From Sva-07 sp963829585 (GTDB lineage: Bacteria; Actinomycetota; Acidimicrobiia; Acidimicrobiales; Ilumatobacteraceae), in contig CAWHJD010000030.1 in NCBI GenBank assembly GCA_963829585.1, forward strand, positions 1 through 64,000: a stretch of 64,000 bases of DNA, read 5' to 3'. Positions 41,160 through 49,362 of this stretch are shown piece after piece (the stretch's first letter is position 1; each line of letters starts with the position of its first letter). The notes beneath the pieces were generated by a model, which was not told the DNA's origin, made no database searches, and saw only the letters and a program-made list of their open reading frames with translations. The translations under genes and the position numbers were made by a program.

Positions 41160-43493
41160 GTGGCCGGCAGCATTCTCGGGACCAGGGTTCAGCGCAAGGA
41201 GGACCCCAAGTTCCTCACGACGGGCGGTGTCTACGTCGACGACCTCACGGAGGAGTTGCTCCAAGGTGCGCTCCATGTGGTGTACGCCCGATCAGCCGTG
41301 GCCCACGGCACGATCCTGTCGATCGACATCGAGGGTGCCAAGGACATGCCCGGTGTCGTCGGGGTCTTCACCGCCGAGTCGCTCGGGCTCGAACCCGTCC
41401 CGTCGTCGTACAACCCGATCGTCGCGCGCACCCTGCTCGCCAGCGACAAGGTGCGCTACGTCGGCGAGCCCATCGTCGCCGTCGTGGCGGAAACTGCCGC
41501 ACAGGCGACCGATGCCGCCGAGATGGTGTTCGTCGACATCGACTTCCTGCCGACGCTCGTCGACATCGAGGCTGCCGCCGCGTCGGAGACCCTGATCTTC
41601 GAGGCCGCCGGCTCGAACGTGGTGTTCGACACCACCGCACTCGGCATGCCCGAGAACACCCCCACCGACGAGTTCTTCGCCGACTGCGAGGTCGTGGTCT
41701 CCGGCCGATTCCTCAACCAGCGAGTCGCCCCCTGCCCGCTCGAAGTGCGCGGCTCGGCTGCCACCTGGGTCGACGGGCGCCTCCACCAGTGGCTGTCGAC
41801 ACAACACGCGCAGGGTGTCAAGGCCGGGATCGCGGCCGCCAACGGCGTCGACGGCGACAAGGTCCGGGTGATCACGCCCGACGTCGGGGGCGCTTTCGGA
41901 GCCAAGATCGGCAGCTACGGCGAGGAGCTGATGCTCGGGCCGATCTCGAAGGCACTCGGTCGGCCCGTGCGGTGGCGCGAAACCCGCAGCGAGTCGATGA
42001 TGTGCCTCGGACACGGCCGCGCGCAGCTGCAGTACGTCACCATCGGGGGAACCCGCGAGGGCAAGGTCACGCACTATCAGATGCACCTGTTCCAGGACGC
42101 GGGCGCGTTCGCCGACATCGGCGGTGTCCTCGCGTTCGCCATGACCAGGCCCATGGCGTCAGCGGTCTACGACATCGCCAACATCGAGGTCCGGGCCACC
42201 ACCGTGATCACCAACACCACACCGACCGTGCCGTATCGCGGTGCCGGACGCCCCGAGGCGACGGCTGCGGCCGAGCGAGCGATGGACATGTTCGCCGCGG
42301 AGATCGGCAAGGACGCGGCCGAGGTCCGGCGGATGAACCTCATCGGCAAGTTCCTCGAACCGCACACCACGTCGATCGGCCAGACCTACGACGTCGGCGA
42401 CTTCGAGGGCGCACTCGACAAGGTGCTCGAAGCCGCCGGGTACAGCGAGCTGCGCGCCGAACAGGCTCGTCGCCGCGAGGCCGGCGACGACAAGCAGCTC
42501 GGCATCGGCGTCAGCGTCTACGTCGAGATCACCGGTGGTGTCGATCCGATGGGTGAGGCCGCCAAGATCGAGGTGCAGGACGACGGAACGGCACTCGTGT
42601 ACACGGGCACGTCACCGCACGGGCAGGGCCACGACACGTCGTGGTCGATGATCGCCAGCGACCAGACCGGCATCCCGATGGACAAGATCACGCTGATCTG
42701 GGGCGACACCGATCTCGTGCCCGAAGGCGGCGGCACGATGGGGTCACGGTCGTTGCAGGTGGGTGGCGCAGCCGTCAACAAGGCGTCGATCGAACTGGTC
42801 GAGATGGCCCGCAACCTCGCGGCGTCGGTGCTCGAAGCCGACGAAGGCGACATCGTCCTCGACAAGGACAACGGGACGTTCCACGTCGCCGGCACACCCG
42901 CGGTCGGGATGACCTGGGCGGATCTCGCCGTCGCCGCCAAGACCCACCAGGGGTTCGGGCACATCGCCTTCGACCTCGAGGGCAACCATGCGCCGAGGCT
43001 CGCCATCGACACCCGCTTCGACGCCGGCCAGCCCACCTTCCCCTTCGGCGCCCATGTCGCCGTCGTCGAGGTCGACACGGGCACCGGTCAGGTCAAGCAC
43101 CTGCGCCAGATCGCCTGCGACGACGCCGGCCGTGTCGTCAACCCGATGCTGCTCGACGGCCAGATCCACGGAGGCATCGCCCAGGGCACCGCGCAGGCGC
43201 TGCTCGAGGAGGTCCGCTACGACGAGGACGGCAATCCCGTCACTTCGAACCTCGCCGACTACGGCATGATCTCGGCGGCCGAGCTGCCGAGCTTCGAGGT
43301 GATCCACATGGAGACCCCGACGTTCGTCAACCCGCTCGGAGCGAAGGGCATCGGCGAGTCCGGCACCATCGGCTCCACACCCGCGGTGCAATCGGCCGTC
43401 ATCGATGCGCTCGCGCATCTCGGCGTGCGCCACATCGACATGCCCGCCACCGCAGAGAAGGTCTGGCGCGCCATCCAGGACGCCACCGCCTGA
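41160..43493 (+). CDS. Molybdopterin-binding large subunit A, xanthine dehydrogenase / form II CoxL family
   Basis: 777 residues, normal length for CoxL/XdhB-type subunits. Starts GTRVQRKEDPKFLTTGGVYV, then the MCD-binding loops ITPDVGGAFGAKIGSYGEEL, TSPHGQGHDTSW and GTMGSRSLQVGG, and the base-bearing LGAKGIGESGTIGSTPAV (catalytic Glu). The active-site loop is VPYRGAGRPEAT; true CO dehydrogenase (form I) has AYRCSFR with a Mo-Cu cysteine, so CO is not the expected substrate. It lacks adjacent FeS and FAD subunits; those are 5-8 kb downstream with paralogue B. A strong Shine-Dalgarno sequence precedes GTG 41160. Confidence 0.88.
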   Translation: MAGSILGTRVQRKEDPKFLTTGGVYVDDLTEELLQGALHVVYARSAVAHGTILSIDIEGAKDMPGVVGVFTAESLGLEPVPSSYNPIVARTLLASDKVRYVGEPIVAVVAETAAQATDAAEMVFVDIDFLPTLVDIEAAAASETLIFEAAGSNVVFDTTALGMPENTPTDEFFADCEVVVSGRFLNQRVAPCPLEVRGSAATWVDGRLHQWLSTQHAQGVKAGIAAANGVDGDKVRVITPDVGGAFGAKIGSYGEELMLGPISKALGRPVRWRETRSESMMCLGHGRAQLQYVTIGGTREGKVTHYQMHLFQDAGAFADIGGVLAFAMTRPMASAVYDIANIEVRATTVITNTTPTVPYRGAGRPEATAAAERAMDMFAAEIGKDAAEVRRMNLIGKFLEPHTTSIGQTYDVGDFEGALDKVLEAAGYSELRAEQARRREAGDDKQLGIGVSVYVEITGGVDPMGEAAKIEVQDDGTALVYTGTSPHGQGHDTSWSMIASDQTGIPMDKITLIWGDTDLVPEGGGTMGSRSLQVGGAAVNKASIELVEMARNLAASVLEADEGDIVLDKDNGTFHVAGTPAVGMTWADLAVAAKTHQGFGHIAFDLEGNHAPRLAIDTRFDAGQPTFPFGAHVAVVEVDTGTGQVKHLRQIACDDAGRVVNPMLLDGQIHGGIAQGTAQALLEEVRYDEDGNPVTSNLADYGMISAAELPSFEVIHMETPTFVNPLGAKGIGESGTIGSTPAVQSAVIDALAHLGVRHIDMPATAEKVWRAIQDATA

Positions 43494-43509
43494 ACGAGGA
43501 GTTCATCAC

Positions 43510-44088
43510 ATGACCGAACTGGCCGACAGCGACACCACCACCGCCCATCCCCGCGCGACGTTCACGAGCTTCGCGGAGTCGACGGCCGAGGACTGGGCGA
43601 TCATCACGCCACAGTTGGCGATCACCCAGTCGTTCGTCGCCGATCGCGTCATCGGGTTGATGCGCGATCTCGAGTTCGATCACGGCGGGTTCCCGGTCAA
43701 CCGGCTCGAGCACAGCCTGCAGACCGCGACACGTGCCGAGCGCGACGGACGCGACGACGAGTACGTGTTGTGCGCGCTCCTCCACGACATCGGTGACACG
43801 CTGAGCCCCTACAGCCATCCCGACATCGCCGCGGGCATCCTCAAGCCGTTCGTGTCGGAGGCCAACCACTTCATGGTCAAGAACCACGGCGTGTTCCAGG
43901 GCTACTACTTCTGGCATCACATCGGCGGCGACAAGGATGCCCGTGAGCAGTTCCGCGGCTCGGAGTACTTCGAGTACACCGAGGAGTTCTGCGCCAAGTA
44001 CGACCAGACGGCCTTCGACGCCGACTACGACAGCCACCCCCTCGAGCACTACGAACCCCTGATCCGCAGCATCCTCCGCAGCCGCTGA
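43510..44088 (+). CDS. HD-domain phosphohydrolase / oxygenase-like protein
   Basis: 192 residues. HD metal-binding pattern: His in VNRLEHSLQTATRAER, HD pair in CALLHDIGD, later His in YSHPDIAAG and HHIGGD. This spacing resembles small HD proteins such as PhnZ or MIOX-like mixed-valent di-iron oxygenases as much as phosphohydrolases, so the reaction is open. GAGGAG lies 9 bases before the ATG, 16 bases after subunit A, so it is probably in the same operon. Confidence 0.72.
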   Translation: MTELADSDTTTAHPRATFTSFAESTAEDWAIITPQLAITQSFVADRVIGLMRDLEFDHGGFPVNRLEHSLQTATRAERDGRDDEYVLCALLHDIGDTLSPYSHPDIAAGILKPFVSEANHFMVKNHGVFQGYYFWHHIGGDKDAREQFRGSEYFEYTEEFCAKYDQTAFDADYDSHPLEHYEPLIRSILRSR

Positions 44089-44105
44089 ACATCCGCCCAA
44101 CCCAC

Positions 44106-44157
44106 CGTTTGCGTCACGAAATGGTTGGGACGGGCCAACCGAACCGCAACACAAACG
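44106..44157. repeat. Palindrome family D, copy 2
   Basis: GTTTGCG at the left and ACAAACG at the right flank GGTTGGGACGGGCCAACC, whose ends GGTTGG/CCAACC pair. Shares core and right flank with 40476-40563. It lies between the HD gene and the channel gene. Confidence 0.8.
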
Positions 44158-44181
44158 CCGGGGTGACGGGGTGTCGGCGGG

Positions 44182-44187
44182 TACGGT
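44182..44187 (+). promoter_or_regulatory. Leaderless -10 element of the channel gene
   Basis: TACGGT, 7 bases, GTG at 44195. Confidence 0.55.
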
Positions 44188-44194
44188 CGCCGTC

Positions 44195-45187
44195 GTGAAC
44201 TCCAGCCCCATCGGGCGCCTCCAGCGGGGCGTCGCCATGATGCTCGCCGTGATGGTGGTCGGCACGCTCGGCTACCTGGCGTTCGGGATGTCGTTCACCG
44301 ACGCCACCTACCAGACCGTCACGACCGTCACCACCGTCGGCTTCCGCGAACTCGGAGACTTCGGCGTCGCCGAACAGTGGTTCACGATCTTCATCATCAT
44401 CGTCGGCGTGTCGACGGTGCTGTACACCTTCACCCTCGCCGTCCAGGTGGTCGTCGACGGACAACTGCGGGACTTCCTCGGGAGACGATTCATGGATCGA
44501 GAGATCAGCAAGCTCAACGGGCACACCATCGTGTGCGGATGGGGGCGCGTCGGCCGAGCCGTCGCCGAAGACCTCGCCGGAGCGGGCCACGACGTCGTGG
44601 TCGTGGACCTCAACCCCGAGCGGCTCCAGAACATCCCGTTCCCGACGGTCGTCGGCGATGCGACGCTCGACAGCACGTTGCGCAGCGCCGGCCTCGAGCG
44701 CGCCGGAGCACTGATCGCCGCACTCGAAGGCGACGCCGAGAACCTGTTCGTGACGCTCTCCGCTCGCGCCATCAAGCCCGATCTCTTCATCGTCGCCCGC
44801 GCCCGTCAGGACGAGAGCGTCCCCAAGCTGGCCAATGCAGGGGCCGACCGCGTCGTGAACCCGCAGGAGCTCGGCGCGGCCCGCATGGCCTCGTTCGTGG
44901 CCCGACCGAACGTCGCCGAGTTCGTCGACGTCGTGATGCACGAACGCTCGCTCGAGTTCCGGATGCAGGAGTTCGACGTGTCCGAGAACTCGCCGCTGGC
45001 CGGCAAGACACTGCGCGAGGCCGACCTGCGCAAGCGGACCGGCGTGCTCATCCTCGCCCTGCGACGCGGCGACGGCTCGTTCACGACGAACCCCGACCCG
45101 GGCCTCGTGATCGAGCCATATCAGGTGCTCATCGCCGTCGGCACCGACGACGACATCGCACGGCTCGACGACCTGATCTCGCGATGA
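44195..45187 (+). CDS. Two-TM potassium channel with RCK (TrkA-N/TrkA-C) domains
   Basis: 330 residues. TM1 (GVAMMLAVMVVGTLGYLAFG), pore helix and filter (QTVTTVTTVGFREL), TM2 (WFTIFIIIVGVSTVLYTFTL), then the RCK Rossmann domain HTIVCGWGRVGRAVAEDLAG and a TrkA-C domain around MQEFDVSENSPLAGKTL. The filter reads TVGFRE in place of the usual TVGYGD, so selectivity may differ. It gates ion flux in response to nucleotide or ion binding at the RCK ring. GTG at 44195 is set by the leaderless -10. The stop overlaps the HAD gene ATG. Confidence 0.85.
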   Translation: MNSSPIGRLQRGVAMMLAVMVVGTLGYLAFGMSFTDATYQTVTTVTTVGFRELGDFGVAEQWFTIFIIIVGVSTVLYTFTLAVQVVVDGQLRDFLGRRFMDREISKLNGHTIVCGWGRVGRAVAEDLAGAGHDVVVVDLNPERLQNIPFPTVVGDATLDSTLRSAGLERAGALIAALEGDAENLFVTLSARAIKPDLFIVARARQDESVPKLANAGADRVVNPQELGAARMASFVARPNVAEFVDVVMHERSLEFRMQEFDVSENSPLAGKTLREADLRKRTGVLILALRRGDGSFTTNPDPGLVIEPYQVLIAVGTDDDIARLDDLISR

Positions 45188-45855
45188 TGCACGTCCTGCT
45201 CGACCTCGACGGCACGTTGTCGGACTCGTCACTCGGCATCGGCCGGTCACTCCAGCACGCGTTCTCCGCGTGCGGCTACGAACCGCCGACCGACGAACAG
45301 GTCCGTGCCCTCATCGGTCCGCCCTTCGAGCTGAGCCTTCCCACGCTCGGGGTGCCTGCCGACGACATCGAGCGTGTGGTGGCCGTCTACCGCGAGCGCT
45401 ACGAGGACGTCGGGCTGTTCGAGAACGACGTGTACCCGGGAATCGCCGCGATGCTCGACGAATTGCACGGCGCCGGCTTCACCCTGTCGCTCGCCACCGC
45501 GAAGCCGCAGTCCACCGCGATCCGCATCGTCGAGCACTTCGGCTTCACCGGCTACTTCACGGTCCAGGCCGGTGCCACGATGGCGGTCGGCTCGGGGCGA
45601 CGCACGAAGGCCGAGGTGATCACGTACGCGTTGGGCGAACTGGGCGTCGGGCCCACTCCACAGGATCGGTCGCGCGTGATCATGATCGGCGACCGCGACC
45701 ACGACGTGGAGGGCGCCCACGAGAACGGCATCGGCTGCATCGGCGTCACGTGGGGATTCGGTTCCGTCGATGAACTCACCACGGCAGGGGCCGTCGCGCT
45801 CGTCGACTCCCCTGGCGAAGTTGCCGGCGCCGTCGCGGCGACGTACCGTTCGTGA
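45184..45855 (+). CDS. HAD hydrolase, phosphoglycolate phosphatase-like
   Basis: 223 residues. HAD motif I LLDLDGTLSDSSLG, cap domain, motif II in LSLATAKPQST, motif III Lys in RRTKAEVI, motif IV IMIGDRDHDVEGAHENG, then GVTWGFGS. This is the Gph-like subfamily IA; the substrate is unknown. ATG at 45184 overlaps the channel stop (ATGA); a second ATG follows immediately. Its stop overlaps the next GTG, so channel, HAD and membrane protein form a tight unit. Confidence 0.83.
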   Translation: MMHVLLDLDGTLSDSSLGIGRSLQHAFSACGYEPPTDEQVRALIGPPFELSLPTLGVPADDIERVVAVYRERYEDVGLFENDVYPGIAAMLDELHGAGFTLSLATAKPQSTAIRIVEHFGFTGYFTVQAGATMAVGSGRRTKAEVITYALGELGVGPTPQDRSRVIMIGDRDHDVEGAHENGIGCIGVTWGFGSVDELTTAGAVALVDSPGEVAGAVAATYRS

Positions 45856-46277
45856 CGGCCATGAGCACCACCGCCGATCGACCCCCCATGACACCCGCGA
45901 GCACCGTCACCACCGCAGCGCCGACATCTGCGCCGGACCGCTTCATGCGCAGCGTCCTGCGCCTTCCCGAAGGCCAGACCTCGACCGCCGCCGAGGCCCG
46001 ATCTGCGTTCCAGAAGTCGCTGTTCATCAGCACCTGCCGATGCACGTTGATGTACATCGTGTTCCCGTTCGTGCTGCCCGCAGTCGGGATCGCTCGCGGC
46101 GTCGGACCCATCATCGGGGTCGTCATCGGCATGCTCGCAATCGTGTCGATCACCTACAGCATCCGGCGGTTCTGGCGGGCGAACCACTCGAAGCGGTGGC
46201 ACTACACGGTCTTCGGGTTGACCATCATCGGATTCCTGATCTTCCTCGCCTTCAAGGACATCGCCGCCATCACCTGA
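45852..46277 (+). CDS. Conserved actinobacterial-type small membrane protein, unknown function
   Basis: 141 residues (138 if ATG 45861 is used). A Thr/Pro/Ala-rich N-terminus is followed by three hydrophobic segments: CTLMYIVFPFVLPAVGI, GPIIGVVIGMLAIVSITYSI and YTVFGLTIIGFLIFLAF. The first begins SLFISTCRCTLMY with two cysteines two residues apart, which could bind metal or form a disulfide. GTG 45852 overlaps the HAD stop (GTGA). I do not recognise a named family. Confidence 0.65.
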   Translation: MTAMSTTADRPPMTPASTVTTAAPTSAPDRFMRSVLRLPEGQTSTAAEARSAFQKSLFISTCRCTLMYIVFPFVLPAVGIARGVGPIIGVVIGMLAIVSITYSIRRFWRANHSKRWHYTVFGLTIIGFLIFLAFKDIAAIT

Positions 46278-46301
46278 GTGCGCTGCGATGCACGCTCCCG
46301 G

Positions 46302-46339
46302 TTGCACCCGGTCCCGCGAGATGGTGCATGATGTGCACC
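46302..46339 (+). promoter_or_regulatory. Candidate promoter and operator of the coxSLM operon
   Basis: A -35-like TTGCAC (46302-46307), a -10-like CATGAT (46327-46332), and a perfect dyad GGTGCA-TGATG-TGCACC (46323-46339) that covers the -10, as repressor sites often do. A 16-bp palindrome CCGGGCCGCGGCCCGG follows at 46338-46353. Confidence 0.4.
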
Positions 46340-46370
46340 GGGCCGCGGCCCGGACATCACACCGAGCGAC

Positions 46371-46847
46371 ATGGGGGCACCAGTGGAGATCACCGTCACA
46401 GTCAACGGCACAACGCAGACACACGATGTGGAGCCACGACTCCTCCTCGTGCAGTACATCCGTGAGGTCGTCGGGCTGACCGGCACCAACATCGGCTGCG
46501 ACACCTCGTCGTGCGGCGCCTGTTCACTGCACCTCAACGGTGAGGCGGTCAAGAGCTGCACCGTGCTGGCCGTGCAGGCCGACGGCCAGGAGATCCGCAC
46601 CATCGAGGGCATGGCCGGCGCCGACGGCACGCTGCATCCCATGCAGCAGGCCTTCATGGAGAACCACGGCCTGCAGTGCGGATACTGCACACCCGGCATG
46701 GTGATGGCGGCGACCAGCCTGCTCGAGGAGAACCCGAACCCGACCGAGCAGGACGTCCGCCTCGGCCTCGAGGGCAACCTGTGCCGCTGCACCGGCTACC
46801 ACAACATCGTCAAGTCCGTCCTCGCCGCCGCGTCGGCGAACGCCTGA
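46371..46847 (+). CDS. coxS: [2Fe-2S] small subunit of the molybdenum hydroxylase (CoxS-like)
   Basis: 158 residues. Plant-type ferredoxin cluster ligands in GCDTSSCGACSLHLNGEAVK with the fourth Cys shortly after, and the helical domain cluster in LQCGYCTPGM and NLCRCTGYHNIV. Carries electrons from the Mo centre to FAD. GTG 46383, with GGGGG five bases upstream, would give the more typical start MEITVTVNG; ATG 46371 is the longer option. First gene of coxS-coxL-coxM. Confidence 0.93.
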   Translation: MGAPVEITVTVNGTTQTHDVEPRLLLVQYIREVVGLTGTNIGCDTSSCGACSLHLNGEAVKSCTVLAVQADGQEIRTIEGMAGADGTLHPMQQAFMENHGLQCGYCTPGMVMAATSLLEENPNPTEQDVRLGLEGNLCRCTGYHNIVKSVLAAASANA

Positions 46848-46856
46848 GCAACCGCA

Positions 46857-46924
46857 CGTCACACGGTGCCGGGTCAAACGTGACGTTTCCGGAAACGTCA
46901 CGTTTGACCCGGCACCGTGTGACG
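46857..46924. repeat. Perfect 68-bp palindrome (family C)
   Basis: Left arm begins CGTCACACGGTGCCGGGTCA and ends ACGTGACGTTTCC; the right arm is its exact reverse complement with no spacer (centre between 46890 and 46891). It fills the gap between coxS and coxL. Half-arm relatives lie at 33932-33996. Confidence 0.95.
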
Positions 46925-46947
46925 ACTGACTGGATGGGGGTCCAGCC

Positions 46948-49362
46948 ATGACCATGATCGACGAATCGACCGCCACCGGCGTCATCGGCCAGCGCCTGCT
47001 CCGCAAGGAGGATCCGGTGCTGCTGACCGGGGAGGCCGTCTTCGCGAACGACATGAAGGTGCCCGGCGCTCTCCACATGGCGGTGCTGCGCAGCCCCTAC
47101 GCGAGCGCCACCATCGTGTCGATCGACACCTCGCAGGCCGCTGCGATGCCCGGCGTCCGCGCCGTCTACACCGGCGCCGATCTCGCCGATCAGTGGGCCG
47201 CCCCCATGCCCTGCGCCTGGGCCGTGACCGAGGACATGCTCAACCCCCCGCACCACCCGATCGCCATCGATGCCGTCCACTACGTCGGCGACGGCGTCGC
47301 CGTCGTGCTCGCCGACACCGACACGATCGCCCACGACGCGATCGAGGCGATCCACGTCGAGTACGACGCCAGAGAACCCATCATCGATCTCGACGATGCC
47401 CTCTCCGATCGTGTGCTGGTGCACCCCGACCTCGGCACGAACTCGGCGTACACGTGGAATCTCCTCATCGAGGAGACCGAGGGCGCCGTCCAGAAGGCGT
47501 TCGACGACGCTGCGTACACCGTGAGCGAGCGCTACGTCCAGCAGCGTCTCATCCCGATGGCGATGGAGCCGCGGGCCGTCGTCTCGATCCCCCAGCCGTT
47601 CGGCGGCGACCTGACGCTCTACACGTCGACCCAGATCCCGCACGTCCTCAAGGTGATGGTTGCCGTCACGCTCGGGGTGCCGGAGCACCAACTCCGCGTC
47701 ATCGCCCCGGCCGTCGGTGGCGGATTCGGGTCCAAGCTCGACGTCTACGCCGAGGAGCTGCTGTGCGTCGCGCTGTCACGCAAGCACGGTGTTCCGGTGC
47801 GCTGGAACGAGACCCGCTCCGAGAACACCGTCGCCACGATCCAGGGGCGGGGCCAGATCCAGCACATGGAGCTCGCCGCCGACGCCAACGGCAAGTTGAC
47901 GGCCATGCGGGTCCGGCTCACCGCCGACATGGGCGCCTACATGCAGCTCATCACGCCGGGCATCCCGCTCCTCGGTGCCTTCCTCTACGCCGGCGTGTAC
48001 GACCTTCCCAAGGCGTACGACTTCTCGTGCACCGGGGTGTTCACGAACCTCACCCCGACCGACGCGTACCGTGGCGCCGGGCGCCCCGAGGCGACCTACG
48101 CCATCGAGCGGGCGATGGACGCCCTCGCCGCCGTCGTGGGCGTCGACCCCCTCGAATTGCGGCGCCGCAACTTCATCCGCAAGGAGCAGTTCCCGTACGA
48201 GGCGTGCACCGGGCTCGTCTACGACTCGGGCGATCACGACGCCGCTGCCACGATCGCCGCGGGCATGATCGACTACGCCGGGGTGCGCGCCCGACAGGCC
48301 GAGCAGAACGTCGACGGCGCGACCAAGCGGCTCGGACTCGGTGTGTCGACCTACTTCGAGATGTGCGGCCTCGCGCCGTCACGGGTGCTCGCCTCGCTCA
48401 ACTACTCCGCCGGTGGCTGGGAGGCAGCGACGGTACGCATCCTGCCCACGTCCAAGGTGCAGGTCGTCACCGGCACCTCGCCGCACGGCCAGGGCCACGA
48501 GACGTCGTGGTCGATGATCGTGGCCGACAAACTCGGCATCGACCCCGCCGACGTCGACGTGCTGCACTCCGACACCACGATCGCCCCGCTCGGCATGGAC
48601 ACCTACGGCTCGCGCTCGCTGCCCGTCGGCGGCGTCGCGATATCGATGGCCTGCGACAAGGTGATCGACAAGGCCAAACAGATCGCCGCCCACCAGATGG
48701 AGGCCAACATCGACGACCTCGAGTTCGTCGGCGGGGTGTTCCGGGTCGCCGGATCACCCGACAAGGAGATGCCGCTCGCGGCGATCGCGTTCGAAGCCTT
48801 CACGGCGCACAACCTCCCCGACGGCCTCGAGCCGAACCTCGAAGCGCAGGTCACCTACGACCCGCCGAACTTCTCGTGGCCCTTCGGCACGCACATGTGC
48901 CTCGTCGAGGTCGACACCGAGACCGGTGCCGTCGACGTGCTGCAGTACGTCGCCGTCGACGACTGCGGCAACCAGGTCAACCCGATGATCGTCGAGGGCC
49001 AGGTGCACGGCGGTGTCGTCCAGGGTCTCGCCCAGGCGCTCTTCGAGGGTGCCGAGCACGACTCCGACGGCAACCTGCGCACGTCGACGCTCGCCGACTA
49101 CCTCGTTCCCGCGGCCAGCGACGTGCCGTCGATCACCACCGGCCGCTCGGTCACGCCGTCGCCCACGAACCCGCTCGGCGTGAAGGGCGTGGGTGAGGCC
49201 GGCACCATCGCCGCGGCACCCGCCGTGATGAACGCCATCGTCGACGCACTGTCGGGCCTCGGGGTCCACGACGTGTCGATGCCCGCCAGTCCCAACACCG
49301 TGTGGAACGCCATCCACGCCGCCCGATCCACCAGCACCAGCCCCAACGGAGGCCCCCTGTGA
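46948..49362 (+). CDS. coxL: Molybdopterin-binding large subunit B (form II CoxL-like)
   Basis: 804 residues, full length. MCD-binding motifs APAVGGGFGSKLDVYAEEL, TSPHGQGHETSW, DTYGSRSLPVGG, and catalytic Glu in LGVKGVGEAGTIAAAPAV. The active-site loop is TDAYRGAGRPEA, the form II signature AYRGAGR; form I CO dehydrogenase has AYRCSFR. Form II enzymes are widespread and their substrates are mostly unproven. GGGGG lies 8 bases before ATG 46948. The stop overlaps the coxM GTG (GTGA). Confidence 0.92.
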   Translation: MTMIDESTATGVIGQRLLRKEDPVLLTGEAVFANDMKVPGALHMAVLRSPYASATIVSIDTSQAAAMPGVRAVYTGADLADQWAAPMPCAWAVTEDMLNPPHHPIAIDAVHYVGDGVAVVLADTDTIAHDAIEAIHVEYDAREPIIDLDDALSDRVLVHPDLGTNSAYTWNLLIEETEGAVQKAFDDAAYTVSERYVQQRLIPMAMEPRAVVSIPQPFGGDLTLYTSTQIPHVLKVMVAVTLGVPEHQLRVIAPAVGGGFGSKLDVYAEELLCVALSRKHGVPVRWNETRSENTVATIQGRGQIQHMELAADANGKLTAMRVRLTADMGAYMQLITPGIPLLGAFLYAGVYDLPKAYDFSCTGVFTNLTPTDAYRGAGRPEATYAIERAMDALAAVVGVDPLELRRRNFIRKEQFPYEACTGLVYDSGDHDAAATIAAGMIDYAGVRARQAEQNVDGATKRLGLGVSTYFEMCGLAPSRVLASLNYSAGGWEAATVRILPTSKVQVVTGTSPHGQGHETSWSMIVADKLGIDPADVDVLHSDTTIAPLGMDTYGSRSLPVGGVAISMACDKVIDKAKQIAAHQMEANIDDLEFVGGVFRVAGSPDKEMPLAAIAFEAFTAHNLPDGLEPNLEAQVTYDPPNFSWPFGTHMCLVEVDTETGAVDVLQYVAVDDCGNQVNPMIVEGQVHGGVVQGLAQALFEGAEHDSDGNLRTSTLADYLVPAASDVPSITTGRSVTPSPTNPLGVKGVGEAGTIAAAPAVMNAIVDALSGLGVHDVSMPASPNTVWNAIHAARSTSTSPNGGPL

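Noticed and set aside
41160..49362. True (form I) aerobic CO dehydrogenase
   Set aside because: Both large subunits have YRGAGR at the active-site loop and lack the AYRCSFR motif with the Mo-Cu cysteine.
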